Made by a program: the position numbers and the translations under genes. Below the pieces are notes generated by a model that worked only from the letters and a program-made list of their open reading frames with translations, did not search any database and had not been told where the DNA came from. Positions 1 to 8,993 of a stretch of 64,000 nucleotides of DNA are shown here, in pieces. How positions within the stretch are numbered: position 1 is the first letter of the stretch; each line of letters begins with the position of its first letter. Where the stretch lies: assembly GCF_024666525.1 (NCBI RefSeq), contig NZ_CP088294.1, positions 186,001 through 250,000 of the forward strand. The letters are read 5' to 3'. This stretch comes from Pseudomonas sp. J452 (lineage in GTDB: Bacteria; Pseudomonadota; Gammaproteobacteria; Pseudomonadales; Pseudomonadaceae).

Positions 1-434
1 GCTTCTTCGGCCTCCTTTAGCCGAGCCAGCCGTTCAGCATCGGCGGGATCGTTGCCAGATGGCGTATAGCTGGCCGCTGCCGGCCGCTGCGACTGCACGA
101 TGGCCGGGCCAAGATCGCCCGGCAGCGGTGGCCCCAGTTCGGGTGGTGGCGGCAGCTTGGAATAGTCAGAGGGAAGCCGGTCGAGTCCTTCGGAGCGCGA
201 AACGCGGTCGACATTATATAGCTCCGCCGGATCACTCCCTCCCCTAGGCTTCGGTGGCTGCAAGGACCAGATGGTGGCCCCCAGTACTGCAGCCGAGAGT
301 CCGCCCGCAAACACGGCCAGGGTGCGTCGGTTCAACCGCGTGACCCGGCGCGGCTGGGCACGCAGGGCAACCGACTCGGGAGGGACTTTGCCAACCGGTG
401 GCGCGACAGGATCGGGAATGTCGTCCTGGCTCAT
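1..434 (-). CDS. trbI: TrbI, conjugative transfer protein (partial, C-terminus beyond window)
   Basis: TrbI (VirB10 family) spans the envelope and links the inner-membrane ATPases to the outer-membrane ring of the type IV secretion channel. The frame is open from the ATG at 434 to the window edge, giving 144 residues. The N-terminus has a cytoplasmic basic stretch, one membrane segment at about residues 38-58 (LAVFAGGLSAAVLGATIW) and then a proline-rich periplasmic part, as usual for VirB10 proteins. The beta-barrel domain lies outside the window. It starts 2 bases after the trbG stop, as the last visible gene of the trb operon. Identity rests on topology and operon position. Confidence 0.85.
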   Translation of the reverse strand, partial: MSQDDIPDPVAPPVGKVPPESVALRAQPRRVTRLNRRTLAVFAGGLSAAVLGATIWSLQPPKPRGGSDPAELYNVDRVSRSEGLDRLPSDYSKLPPPPELGPPLPGDLGPAIVQSQRPAAASYTPSGNDPADAERLARLKEAEE

Positions 435-436
435 GT

Positions 437-1423
437 TCAGTTCCTCCGTACCACACCGTCCGTGCGCTCGATGCGCACAACGTCACCCTTATCGCCACCC
501 AGGCGCAGCTCGGCCGCGCCGAACAGCCGATCCACGATGAAGTACGGTGAGCGGAAACGGTAGTTGACCAGTTGCCCATCGCCCTGCGAGCCGATCACGA
601 ACAGCGGAGGCAGCTCGCCCTGGGCGATGCCGGCTGGAAACTGGATGTAGACCTTCTCGCCATCGTCGAAGGCGCGCAGCGGCTGCCACGGTGGATTGCT
701 GCCGCTGATCGCGTATCGGAAGCGGATCTTCTCCAGCGAGAGGCCGGTATCGACTGGCGCGGTCGCCTGTGCGGCCTGAGCCTGACGTTGCAGGGCTAGC
801 ATCCGATCCTTCGGGTAGTCCCAGGACACCGAGGCCATCCAGGCTTTCTCCGTCGAGATCAGCTCAATGAGATAAGTGCGCCGACTGGTGGTGATGACCA
901 GGTTGGTCTTCAGATCCGAGCGGATTGGCTTGACCAACACATTCACACGCAGCGTGTCGCCGTGACCACTGGAGGTGTCGCCGACGATCCAGCGCACCGT
1001 GTCACCAGCGGCCACCGTCACCAGTTCCTCACCGGCCTGTAGCGCGATTACGGTCACGCGCCCCGGCGCGGCATAGACCTGATAAAGCGCGCCGTCGCTG
1101 TAGGGCCAGACTTGGATCGCGTTGATGTAGCCCTCGCGCATGGGTGCCACCCTCGCCTCCTGGTTCGCGCGCGACACCCTGACCTTCTCGTCGGCCGGCT
1201 CCGGGGTAGAGATGGCTTCGCCCGGCAATGGCTTCATCTGCCCAGGCATTGGTAGCACCTTCGGCACCACCACTACTTCCACCGGCTTCGGCGGTTCGGG
1301 CAGCGGCTGCGCCTGCACCGGCTCGCCGAGCGAGATGCGCGGCGGGGGCTTGCCCTGGCTGGAGCAGCCGGCCAAGACCAGCAGGACCAGGGGGAGCGTG
1401 GATTTGCGTAAGGACAGGTTCAT
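437..1423 (-). CDS. trbG: TrbG, outer-membrane channel component (VirB9 family)
   Basis: TrbG (VirB9/CagX family) forms part of the outer-membrane core complex of the mating channel together with TrbI. The 328-residue product starts with a lipoprotein signal peptide with lipobox LVLAGC, so it is probably lipidated. A proline-rich linker follows, then the VirB9 beta-sandwich regions (for example TRRTYLIELISTEKAWMASV near the middle). The start at 1423 is chosen because it gives this signal peptide and because its ATG overlaps the trbF stop. Open reading upstream of it has no signal peptide and overlaps trbF. Confidence 0.92.
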   Translation of the reverse strand: MNLSLRKSTLPLVLLVLAGCSSQGKPPPRISLGEPVQAQPLPEPPKPVEVVVVPKVLPMPGQMKPLPGEAISTPEPADEKVRVSRANQEARVAPMREGYINAIQVWPYSDGALYQVYAAPGRVTVIALQAGEELVTVAAGDTVRWIVGDTSSGHGDTLRVNVLVKPIRSDLKTNLVITTSRRTYLIELISTEKAWMASVSWDYPKDRMLALQRQAQAAQATAPVDTGLSLEKIRFRYAISGSNPPWQPLRAFDDGEKVYIQFPAGIAQGELPPLFVIGSQGDGQLVNYRFRSPYFIVDRLFGAAELRLGGDKGDVVRIERTDGVVRRN

Positions 1424-2124
1424 GGCTTGGCTCCTTCGGACGCATCGAGCTCGCGGCTCCACGACAGCCCGTTGACGTAGATGCCCAAGGGGTTCTTGCG
1501 CAGACGCTGTTCGGTACGCGGGATCTGCAGGATCGTGGAGATCACCGCGTTCCAGCGCTCGGTGCCGGCGGGCGCGCCGTTGACGAAGCGCTGCTCCGTC
1601 CAGCGCACATTGAAAGAGGCGTCGCTGGCCCGCACGACACTGCTAACCTGCACCGTCACCGACTCCTTGCCGACACGAGCGAACGGATCGTTGGTGCGCG
1701 CGTAGTCGTTGAGCACGGCCGCGCCACGGTCGGTGGTGTAGTCGTAGGCGTCTAGCCAGTTCTGCCGCACCACGATCGGATCGATGGACAGCGAGCGCAC
1801 CAGCGTGACGAAGCGCGCCAGGTGGTAGGCGACCTGCGCATCGGCCGGCAGGTACGGTGTGGCTGCCTCACCAACTGCGCGCACCTGGCCCGATCTGTCC
1901 ACCTCCACCACGTAGGGTGTGACGATGGACTGCGCCGAACGCCAGGCCAGGCTACCCGCCATCAGCAGTGCGAGCGCCAGACAGCCAAAGGCCATGAAGC
2001 GCCAGTTTCTCGCCTGCACGCGAGCCGAGCCGATGCGCTCGTCCCACGCCTGCGCAGCGGCCTGGTACGGGGTGGCGGGTTGCGGCGTCTCGGCATAGCG
2101 CACCCGCGGTCGTTTGAAACGCAT
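1420..2124 (-). CDS. trbF: TrbF, inner-membrane component (VirB8 family)
   Basis: TrbF (VirB8 family) is a bitopic inner-membrane assembly factor of the type IV secretion system. The 234-residue product has a short cytoplasmic N-terminus, one membrane helix at about residues 46-62 (MAFGCLALALLMAGSLAW) and a periplasmic NTF2-like domain ending in NPLGIYVNGLSWSREL, a typical VirB8/TrbF tail. The start at 2124 is preceded by a strong Shine-Dalgarno AAAGGAGG. Longer open reading into trbL DNA is ignored. The stop overlaps the trbG start codon. Confidence 0.93.
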   Translation of the reverse strand: MRFKRPRVRYAETPQPATPYQAAAQAWDERIGSARVQARNWRFMAFGCLALALLMAGSLAWRSAQSIVTPYVVEVDRSGQVRAVGEAATPYLPADAQVAYHLARFVTLVRSLSIDPIVVRQNWLDAYDYTTDRGAAVLNDYARTNDPFARVGKESVTVQVSSVVRASDASFNVRWTEQRFVNGAPAGTERWNAVISTILQIPRTEQRLRKNPLGIYVNGLSWSRELDASEGAKP

Positions 2125-2137
2125 GGTTCGTCCTCCT

Positions 2138-3322
2138 TTATGAATCCGAATCCCGCAAGTTCGGGCCACTGCCCGAACCGCCGCCGTCGCCACCGCGCAG
2201 CGTGTGCGCGACGGTGGTGGCGGCATGGCTGATCTGCTGGCGGCGCTGCAAGCGCTTGGCCCATGCGGGTTGCGCCTTGGCATCGGTGGCGACCTGGTGC
2301 GCATTGCCCAGGGCGGCCGCGCTGCCACCCGAGAAAGCTCCACCTCCAGCAGCAAACCGGTCCTTGAGCGAGCGCATCCCTGCAGCCAGCTTGGCGGTCG
2401 GTGCCATGCGCGCTCCGGCCGCGACCGCAGCACCTACACCGGTTGCGGCGGCACCGACTGCAACAGCCATGCCCGCCGTGCCAAGCGCGGCACCCGCCAT
2501 CGCCCCCGCACCCAGCTGCGGGCCACCTGAAATCAGTCCGGTGGCGATGCCCGGGCCGAAGATGCCCAGGGCGAGCAGCGCCAGCGAGGCCAGCATGACC
2601 ACCAGCGCGTGGTCGATGGACGGCTCGTCGGGATGTACCTGGAACTCGGCGAATAACCCCGTGCCAATGCCGACGATCACCGCCAGCACCAGTACCTTGA
2701 CGCCTGAGGACACCACGTTGCCCAGCACCTTTTCGGCCAGGAAGGCGGTCTTGTTCCACAGCGCGAATGACACCAGCACGAACCCCGCGAGCGCGGTCAG
2801 CTTGAACTCGATCAGGGTGATGAACAGCTGTATCGCCAGCACGAAGAAGCAGACGATGACCACCAGGTAGGCCAGGAACAGGATGACGATGGGATCGAGG
2901 TTGACGAACACCTCGGGGAAGCCGGTCATCTCGCCGATCTGTTCCAGAATCGGTGCACCGGCGTCGATGCCGGTTTTCGCCAGCCGCCCAGGCTGCAGGA
3001 AGGTCTCCATGCTGAGTGCACCGGTCGCTGTCAGACCCAGCCCGGCAAAGGAGCGGAAGACGATACTGGCCAGCCAGTTGAAATTACCGATGATGTAGGC
3101 GAAAGCACCGACGTAGAGCACCTTACGAATGAGCTTCGCCATCACGTCTTCACCCTGGCCGGTGGCATGACCAAGCGCCCAGTACAGCCCGGCGAACGTC
3201 ATATCGATCGCGATCAGCGTGGCGGTGAGGAAAGCGACCTCGCCTTGCAACAGCCCAAAGCCCGAGTCGATGTAGCGCGAAAACGTATCGAGGAACCGGT
3301 CGATGATCGTCACGTCATTCAT
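2138..3322 (-). CDS. trbL: TrbL, polytopic membrane protein (VirB6 family)
   Basis: TrbL (VirB6 family) forms the inner-membrane part of the translocation channel. The 394-residue product has about six to seven hydrophobic segments (e.g. DPIVILFLAYLVVIVCFFV and VKVLVLAVIVGIGTGLF). A Gly/Ala-rich stretch and a basic, low-complexity C-terminal tail (RGGDGGGSGSG) follow, as in many TrbL proteins. Its ATG at 3322 overlaps the stop of the upstream trbK-like gene, so translation is probably coupled. An upstream extension of 64 codons is a shadow of that gene. Confidence 0.92.
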   Translation of the reverse strand: MNDVTIIDRFLDTFSRYIDSGFGLLQGEVAFLTATLIAIDMTFAGLYWALGHATGQGEDVMAKLIRKVLYVGAFAYIIGNFNWLASIVFRSFAGLGLTATGALSMETFLQPGRLAKTGIDAGAPILEQIGEMTGFPEVFVNLDPIVILFLAYLVVIVCFFVLAIQLFITLIEFKLTALAGFVLVSFALWNKTAFLAEKVLGNVVSSGVKVLVLAVIVGIGTGLFAEFQVHPDEPSIDHALVVMLASLALLALGIFGPGIATGLISGGPQLGAGAMAGAALGTAGMAVAVGAAATGVGAAVAAGARMAPTAKLAAGMRSLKDRFAAGGGAFSGGSAAALGNAHQVATDAKAQPAWAKRLQRRQQISHAATTVAHTLRGGDGGGSGSGPNLRDSDS

Positions 3323-3621
3323 GGTGTGGCCTCCGAGGCAAAAGCAGCCGGCGCATCGTCGACGGGACTGTCGAAAGTCGCTGGAATAGGCGGCAGATCC
3401 TCTAGAGCGACGTACTCTTCCGGGCCGCCGTGGCCGTCGAAGAAGCGGTGCCGGTACGCATCGGCGGCAGTCCGGCAAGCGCCCTCGCCCACGGCCTGCC
3501 GCTCGGCTGCGCACTGGGCGCGCAGCACCTTGAGTCGCACAGGGTCTGCGGCCAGGCCTTCGCTGGACTGCTGATCGCAGCCCCCCAGCAGCGCAGCCGA
3601 CAACGCAAGGACGTATCGCAT
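3319..3621 (-). CDS. trbK: TrbK-like entry-exclusion lipoprotein
   Basis: This 100-residue lipoprotein (signal peptide with lipobox LLGGC, mature Cys at residue 15) sits between trbJ and trbL, the position of trbK in RP4-type operons. TrbK/EexN proteins block entry of a related element into a cell that already has one. The core pattern LAADPxRLKxLRxQC...C...RFF is shared with the separate EexN-like protein encoded at 11396-11644, so the two are paralogues. The C-terminal 30 residues (acidic, proline-rich) are extra relative to the other copy. Confidence 0.8.
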   Translation of the reverse strand: MRYVLALSAALLGGCDQQSSEGLAADPVRLKVLRAQCAAERQAVGEGACRTAADAYRHRFFDGHGGPEEYVALEDLPPIPATFDSPVDDAPAAFASEATP

Positions 3622-3632
3622 GGCGACCTCCG

Positions 3633-4397
3633 TCAGTTCCCGTAGAACTGAACAGACTGCGGCGTATACGGCGTGCCCTCGCCCAGGAAGCGCCGCCGTA
3701 CTTCGCGGGCGCGCTCGCTGGCCGCCGCCTGCCGTGCCAGCTCCAGCGACGCAGCGCGGTCTTGGGTGAGCTGAAGCTGTTGCGCTTGGATGGACTGCTT
3801 GGCCTGCAGGGCCAGCAGCTGGTTGGTCGCCTGCATGGCCTGCAGGGCGCCGGTGGCCGATTGGCTCTGGCCCACCAAAACAGTCAACGCACTTTCATCG
3901 TCGCTCAGGTTTCGCGACACCTGCGCCTGCATGCGCATCGCGGTGTGCAGGCCATCGAGTGTGTGCGCCCAACGCTTGCGGGCATCCTGGTACATCTGGT
4001 CGCCGCTGACGGTGGCGGCGTACTCAGTAGGGTAAAGCCGGGCGAACTCGCTATCGAGGTTCTGCACATCGTAGGCAAGCCCCTGCGCCTCGGCGATCAG
4101 TTGCTCGCTCCTGACCAGCGACGCGTGAAGCTGGTTGACGACACTGAAGTCGAGGCTGGCCAAGTTGCGCGCCTGATTGCTGAGCATCTGCGCCTCGTTC
4201 TGCAGCTGCTGCACCTGGTTGTTGATCTGCTCCAACGTGCGAACAGCCGTCAGCGTGTTCTGCACCAGGTTGGTGGGGTCGAGCACAATGTCGCCGACAC
4301 CAAACAGGGCGTGCACCGGCTGCGCGCAGGCCAAGGTAAGGACACTGGCCACGGCGAGCGCGGTCAGCTTGGGTTTGAGCGAGGACTGGAGCTTCAT
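3633..4397 (-). CDS. trbJ: TrbJ, periplasmic VirB5-family protein
   Basis: TrbJ (VirB5 family) is a secreted periplasmic or pilus-tip protein needed for mating-pair formation. The 254-residue product has a Sec signal peptide (cleavage probably after PVHA) and a long Gln/Ala-rich helical region consistent with the VirB5 coiled-coil core, e.g. EQINNQVQQLQNEAQMLSNQ. Its C-terminal tail RRFLGEGTPYTPQS resembles the tail of the EexN-like lipoprotein at 11396-11644. The ATG overlaps the trbE stop. Confidence 0.93.
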   Translation of the reverse strand: MKLQSSLKPKLTALAVASVLTLACAQPVHALFGVGDIVLDPTNLVQNTLTAVRTLEQINNQVQQLQNEAQMLSNQARNLASLDFSVVNQLHASLVRSEQLIAEAQGLAYDVQNLDSEFARLYPTEYAATVSGDQMYQDARKRWAHTLDGLHTAMRMQAQVSRNLSDDESALTVLVGQSQSATGALQAMQATNQLLALQAKQSIQAQQLQLTQDRAASLELARQAAASERAREVRRRFLGEGTPYTPQSVQFYGN

Positions 4398-6844
4398 GGC
4401 AGGCTCTCCTGTGGGCGGGAAGCATGGAAGGACGCGGCGGATGGCGCGGACGGCAGCAGCTCGGCGGCCCAGTCGAGGCCGCGATGGCGCAGCCAGGCAG
4501 CGGCGAAGCCGGGCACACCGGCATCGCCCAGCACGCAGTCAATGGCGCGCTGTTCCTGGGGCGTCGAAGCGCCCGCGAACGCGAGCGCAACCGGCCCCAG
4601 ATCGAGGTCGAACAGGCGATTGCCCTCGCGGGACTGGTAGTAGTAATCGCGCTTGGGTTGCGCGGTGGCGACGATCTCGATCTGCCGCCCGCTGAGGCCG
4701 AAGCTCTCGTAGATCGCGCGGATTTGCGGCTCGCTGGCCTGCGGATTGGGCAGGAAGATGCGACTCGCACAGCTTTCGATGATCGCCGGGGCGATGGTCG
4801 AATCCTTGATGTCGGCGAGCGACTGCGTGGCGAAGATCACGCTGACATTCTTCTTGCGCAGCGTCTTGAGCCACTGGCGAATGCGCGCGGCAAACACCAG
4901 GTCATCGAGGAACAGCCAGGATTCGTCGAGGATCAGCAGCGTCGGCGCGCCGTCGAATCGCTCCTCTAAGCGCGCGAACAGATAGCCCAGCACGGCCAGC
5001 ACCGCCGCCTTGCTGTGCATCAGCGCCTCCATCTCGAAGCACTGCACGTCAGCCATGCCTAGATAGTCGAGGTCGGAGTCGAGCAGCTTGCCGTGCGCCC
5101 CGCCGAGCACGTAGGGTGCCAGCGCCTGGCGCAGTGCATTCGATTGCAGCAGCACCGATAGGCCGGTGAGCGTGCGCTGCTCGACCGGCGCGCCAGCGAG
5201 GCTGCCTAGCGCGGACCAGATCGCCGCCCTCTCGTCAGGACCAACGGCCAGCCCCTCGTGCAACAGGCGCCCTTCGACCCACTCGGCCGCCCAGCTGCGA
5301 CAGCCTTCCTCGTCGATGAGCGCGAGCGGCTGGAAGGCAATCGCGCCATCGACGCCCAGGTCGTAGTGCTCGCCGCCCAGGCCGAGTACCGTCGCCCGCA
5401 TGGAGCGGCCCATGTCGAAGGCGAAGATGCGCGAGCCGGGGTAGCGGCGGAACTGCAGCGCCAGTGTGGCGAGCAGGACGGACTTGCCCATGCCGGTCGG
5501 GCCGACGACCAGGGTATGCCCAACGTCGCCGAGGTGCGTCACCAGCCGGAACGGCGTCGCACCCTCGGTGCGGGTGACGATCAACGGCGGCCCGTCGAGG
5601 TGTGCGTTACCCTGCGGTCCGGCCCATACCGCCGACACCGGCATCAGGTGCGCGAGGTTCAGCGTCGAGACGATGGGCTGACGCACGTTGGCGTAGGTGT
5701 TGCCCGGCACCGAGGACAACCACGCCTCCACCGAGTTGAGGGTTTCAGGGATGGTCACGAAACCCCGCCCCTGGATAACGCGCTCCACCCTGCGCAACTT
5801 CTCGTCAGCCCTGTCAGCGTCGACATCGAGCACCGTTACGGTCGCAGTAACGAAGCCGAAGGCGACCTGGTCACCGCCCAACGCCTGCAGAGCGGCATCC
5901 GCATCGGCGGCCTTGTTGCTGGCGTCGGTATCCAGCAGCGGACTTTCCTGCTGGAACAGGGTTTCACGTAGCAGCGCCAGGACGCTCTTGCGCTTGGCGA
6001 ACCACTGGCGGCGCAGGCGACCGAGCTCCTTTTCAGCCTCAGCCTTGTCCAGGCACAGAAAACGCGTGCTCCAGCGGTAGGCGAAGCCCAACCGGTTGAG
6101 GTCGTCCAGAATTCCCGGCCAGGTCGAGGTTGGGAAACCGCGCACCGTCACCACGCGCAGGTGCGCATCGCCCAACATCGGCGCCAAGCCACCGAGCAGC
6201 GGCATGTCAGCCAGCAGCGTGTCGAGGTGGAACGGCACGTCCGGAACCTCGACGCCATAGTGCCTAGTCGAGACGGTCGCATGCAGGTAGCTCAGCGTTT
6301 CACCGTCGCCGAGCCAGTCGATCTCCGGCATCACACCATCAAGCAGGTCGAAGATGCGCCCAGTTTCCGCGACGAAGGCCGCCAGGCGTTCGCGCCAGTC
6401 CACGCCCGCCGCCGGGGAATTCTCGTAGAGCAGCTTCGCCGCGCGAGCGTGCGACTCTTCTGGCGGCAGGTATTGCAGCGTGAGGTGGTAGCCACTCTCG
6501 AAGTGGTTGCCAGACTCCTCGAACGTCGCGCGCCGCTCCTCGTCCACCAGCCACGACAGTGGCTCGGGAAAGTCCGAGTGTGGGTAACCCGCCGCCGCCC
6601 GGCGCTCAGCCTCGACGAACAACGCCCAACCAGCGCCGAGGCGACGCAGCGCGTTGTTCAGCCGTGCAGTGATGGCCACCAACTCACCTTGCATCGCACT
6701 GTCGAGGTCAGGCCCCCGGAAACGCGCGGTGCGCTGGAACGAACCGTCTTTGTTCAGCACCACACCCGGCGCGACCAAGCCGGCCCATGGCAGCCAGTCG
6801 GCAAGCAAGGCCGGTCGCAGGCGGTATTCGGCTAGGTTCAGCAT
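4394..6844 (-). CDS. trbE: TrbE, conjugation ATPase (VirB4 family)
   Basis: TrbE (VirB4 family) is the large cytoplasmic AAA+ ATPase that powers pilus assembly and substrate transfer. The 816-residue product carries a CagE/TrbE N-terminal domain and then Walker A GPTGMGKS at residues 448-455. Walker B is LLILDESWLF, followed by the motor motif FATQSLADIKDS. The start at 6844 gives the usual N-terminus MLNLAEYRLRPALLADWLPW; open reading farther upstream overlaps trbD. Length and motifs are typical and the gene looks intact. Confidence 0.95.
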   Translation of the reverse strand: MLNLAEYRLRPALLADWLPWAGLVAPGVVLNKDGSFQRTARFRGPDLDSAMQGELVAITARLNNALRRLGAGWALFVEAERRAAAGYPHSDFPEPLSWLVDEERRATFEESGNHFESGYHLTLQYLPPEESHARAAKLLYENSPAAGVDWRERLAAFVAETGRIFDLLDGVMPEIDWLGDGETLSYLHATVSTRHYGVEVPDVPFHLDTLLADMPLLGGLAPMLGDAHLRVVTVRGFPTSTWPGILDDLNRLGFAYRWSTRFLCLDKAEAEKELGRLRRQWFAKRKSVLALLRETLFQQESPLLDTDASNKAADADAALQALGGDQVAFGFVTATVTVLDVDADRADEKLRRVERVIQGRGFVTIPETLNSVEAWLSSVPGNTYANVRQPIVSTLNLAHLMPVSAVWAGPQGNAHLDGPPLIVTRTEGATPFRLVTHLGDVGHTLVVGPTGMGKSVLLATLALQFRRYPGSRIFAFDMGRSMRATVLGLGGEHYDLGVDGAIAFQPLALIDEEGCRSWAAEWVEGRLLHEGLAVGPDERAAIWSALGSLAGAPVEQRTLTGLSVLLQSNALRQALAPYVLGGAHGKLLDSDLDYLGMADVQCFEMEALMHSKAAVLAVLGYLFARLEERFDGAPTLLILDESWLFLDDLVFAARIRQWLKTLRKKNVSVIFATQSLADIKDSTIAPAIIESCASRIFLPNPQASEPQIRAIYESFGLSGRQIEIVATAQPKRDYYYQSREGNRLFDLDLGPVALAFAGASTPQEQRAIDCVLGDAGVPGFAAAWLRHRGLDWAAELLPSAPSAASFHASRPQESLP

Positions 6845-6860
6845 CGCGGCGATCTCCCCG

Positions 6861-7130
6861 TCAAATGTCCAACAGCGGCTTGTGCTTGAGGTGTCTAGCA
6901 AACACCTGCATGAACTGCGGATCGACGCGCGCGCCCCATACCGCAAGCGCATGCCCGACCAACCACAGCACCAGGCCCGGAAGCCAGAGTTGCAGGCCCA
7001 GCCCAACAGCGGCGGCCAGCGTGCCGTTGGCAATGGCCACCGTGCGCGGCGCGCCGCCCAGCAGAATCGGTTCGGTCAGCGAGCGGTGCAGCGGCACCTC
7101 GAAGCCCGGCAGGTCGTTGACCGTGCTCAT
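6861..7130 (-). CDS. trbD: TrbD, small inner-membrane protein (VirB3 family)
   Basis: This 89-residue protein matches TrbD (VirB3 family) in length, position and topology. It has a short N-terminus with PLHRSLTEPILLGGAPR, then one or two closely spaced membrane segments (residues about 34-68) and a basic C-terminus. In VirB3/TrbD proteins this small subunit works with the VirB4/TrbE ATPase encoded next in the operon. The start ATG at 7130 overlaps the trbC stop. A much longer open frame through this region is a shadow over trbC and trbB. Confidence 0.9.
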   Translation of the reverse strand: MSTVNDLPGFEVPLHRSLTEPILLGGAPRTVAIANGTLAAAVGLGLQLWLPGLVLWLVGHALAVWGARVDPQFMQVFARHLKHKPLLDI

Positions 7131-7510
7131 ATAACGGCCCCGCCGGAGAAGCTGAAGAACGACAGGAAGAACGAGGACGCCGCGAAGGCGATGCTCAAGC
7201 CGAACACGATCTGGATCAGCTTGCGAAAGCCACCCGAGGTGTCGCCGAATGCCAACGCCAGTCCTGTGGAGATGATGATAATGACGGCCACGATGCGCGC
7301 GACCGGCCCCTGGATCGATTCGAGGATGGATTCGAGCGGACCCTCCCAAGGCATCGAGGAGCCAGCGGCCCTCGCCGTGCCGGCCGTGATCAGCATGAAG
7401 ACGGCCAGCTGCAGACCATGCTGTGCAGCCGTGACCAGGCGGCGCAGGTATGCGAAGCACGTGGCCGGATTTACGGAAAAACGGGAAACAGGGACATGTG
7501 TCTGCGTCAT
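7127..7510 (-). CDS. trbC: TrbC, pilin precursor (VirB2 family)
   Basis: TrbC (VirB2 family) is the conjugative pilin. The 127-residue precursor has a long leader with a hydrophobic stretch ending near GTARA. Two hydrophobic helices follow (ARIVAVIIIISTGLALAFG and GLSIAFAASSFFLSFFSFSG), as in pilins inserted in the inner membrane before assembly. Whether the mature pilin is cyclised as in RP4 cannot be read from sequence; the TraF-type peptidase that would do this is encoded at 51986-52534. The start overlaps the trbB stop. Confidence 0.92.
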   Translation of the reverse strand: MTQTHVPVSRFSVNPATCFAYLRRLVTAAQHGLQLAVFMLITAGTARAAGSSMPWEGPLESILESIQGPVARIVAVIIIISTGLALAFGDTSGGFRKLIQIVFGLSIAFAASSFFLSFFSFSGGAVI

Positions 7511-8535
7511 GGCAGTTCTCCAGGCGTGGTCGGGGACAGGAAAAATGGCGTGAGTTGATCGCCAAGCGACTCTCCCAGCACATCCACCAGGTGGTAGCCG
7601 GCATCGTCAAAGCCGGTCACGCGAGCGATGCTCTCGATACGGCGCAGGCGGCCTCGGCCGGCGATGAAGATCACCACGTTGATCGCCTCAGCGATCAGCG
7701 CACGCGGCGGATTCACGGCCACTTCGAGTACCAGTTGCTCCAGGCGCAGCAGTGCACCAAGGGCGGAGCCGGCATGGAGGGTGGCGATGCCGCCCGGGTG
7801 GCCGGTGCCCCAGACCTTGATGAGGTCCAACGCCTCGCCGCCGCGCACCTCACCAACGACCACGCGGTCGGGGCGCAGCCGCATCGTGGCGCGCACCAGC
7901 TCACGCATGGACACCACGCCCGCACGCGTGCGCAGCGGCACGTGGTCGCGCGCGGCACATTGCAGCTCGATGGTGTCTTCGAGCACCAGCACGCGGTCGC
8001 CGGTGACGGCGATCTCCGCGAGCAAGGCATTGGCGAGCGTGGTCTTGCCGGTGCTGGTACCACCGGCGATCAGGATGTTCTGCCGCTCGCGCACCGCGCC
8101 ACGCAGGAACTCAGCCTGCGCGGTGGTCATCATCCCGTCGGCCACGTAGCGCTCCAATGGAATGACACCCACGGCGCGCTTGCGCAGGGCAAAGGCCGGG
8201 CCGGGCGCCGCCGGCGGCAAAATACCCTCGAAGCGCTCGCCCGTTTCAGGCAGCTCGGCGCTCAGCAGCGGCTGGCCACGATGCACCTCCGCGCCGACAT
8301 GCGCAGCCACCAGGCGGATGATCCGCTCACCGTCCGCCTCAGATAACTCTGCGCCCAGCGGCGCACGCCCCGACGACAGGCGATCCACCCACAGCGTCCG
8401 GTCGGGGTTGAGCATGATCTCCACCACATCCGGATCTTCAAGCGCAGCGGCAATAATCGGCCCCATCGCTGTGCGCAACATGCGGATGCGCCTATCCAAC
8501 GAGGTCGCGCTGAAGGATTGCGGCGCGGCGCTCAT
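7507..8535 (-). CDS. trbB: TrbB, conjugation ATPase (VirB11 family)
   Basis: TrbB (VirB11/GspE family) is a hexameric secretion ATPase on the cytoplasmic face of the channel. The 342-residue product has the N-terminal VirB11 domain (ALEDPDVVEIMLNPDRTLWV) and Walker A GGTSTGKTT at residues 158-166. It also has the Asp box LVLEDTIELQ, Walker B RPDRVVVGEVRGGEALDLIK and the His box GHPGGIATLHAGS. All catalytic motifs are present. Start and stop overlap the neighbouring genes by 4 bases each, consistent with a tightly coupled operon. Confidence 0.96.
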   Translation of the reverse strand: MSAAPQSFSATSLDRRIRMLRTAMGPIIAAALEDPDVVEIMLNPDRTLWVDRLSSGRAPLGAELSEADGERIIRLVAAHVGAEVHRGQPLLSAELPETGERFEGILPPAAPGPAFALRKRAVGVIPLERYVADGMMTTAQAEFLRGAVRERQNILIAGGTSTGKTTLANALLAEIAVTGDRVLVLEDTIELQCAARDHVPLRTRAGVVSMRELVRATMRLRPDRVVVGEVRGGEALDLIKVWGTGHPGGIATLHAGSALGALLRLEQLVLEVAVNPPRALIAEAINVVIFIAGRGRLRRIESIARVTGFDDAGYHLVDVLGESLGDQLTPFFLSPTTPGELP

Positions 8536-8993
8536 GAAACACGCTCCCGCGCTTCGTCCAAGGAGGCTTCATCCATGCGCGGGCTGTCCGGATGCAGCTC
8601 CTCCACTACGTCGCGCACCAGGCTGCGGCCTCTCAGCAGGTGGCGTCCGAGCTGTTCGACGAACTGCTCGAAGCGTACCTTGCCCTGGGCCTTGGCCGCT
8701 TCTTGATGTGCCTCGGGCACGGGGGTGCTGACGGTCAGGAAGTAGCGGACGAACAGCGCCAGCGTCTCGATCTCGATGGTCTGGTCGCGCTCCAGACGCT
8801 CGAACTGACGCGACAGGCGATCCAGTCGCTTGGCGATGGCTGCCTCGCGCTGGTCGCCAGCGTCCGGCGACAACCAAGACGCCAAGGCCGCCGCGACGAT
8901 AGAGGACTTGGACACGCCCTTCTTGGCGGCCAGATCGTCCAAGCGGCGGGCATGTTCGGGCTGGATGAACAGATTGAGGCGGTACTGGCTCAT
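8532..8993 (-). CDS. CopG-type ribbon-helix-helix protein of the conjugation operon
   Basis: The 153-residue product starts with a ribbon-helix-helix-like segment: a beta-strand motif YRLNLFIQPEHARRLDDLA, then a helix-turn-helix stretch SKSSIVAAALASWLSP. A helical C-terminal region follows. Proteins of this kind are found between traG and trbB in Tn4371-type ICEs and are annotated as CopG-family regulators; their target is not established. It overlaps both neighbours by 4 bases. An autoregulatory or operon-regulating role is inferred only from the fold. Confidence 0.8.
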   Translation of the reverse strand: MSQYRLNLFIQPEHARRLDDLAAKKGVSKSSIVAAALASWLSPDAGDQREAAIAKRLDRLSRQFERLERDQTIEIETLALFVRYFLTVSTPVPEAHQEAAKAQGKVRFEQFVEQLGRHLLRGRSLVRDVVEELHPDSPRMDEASLDEARERVS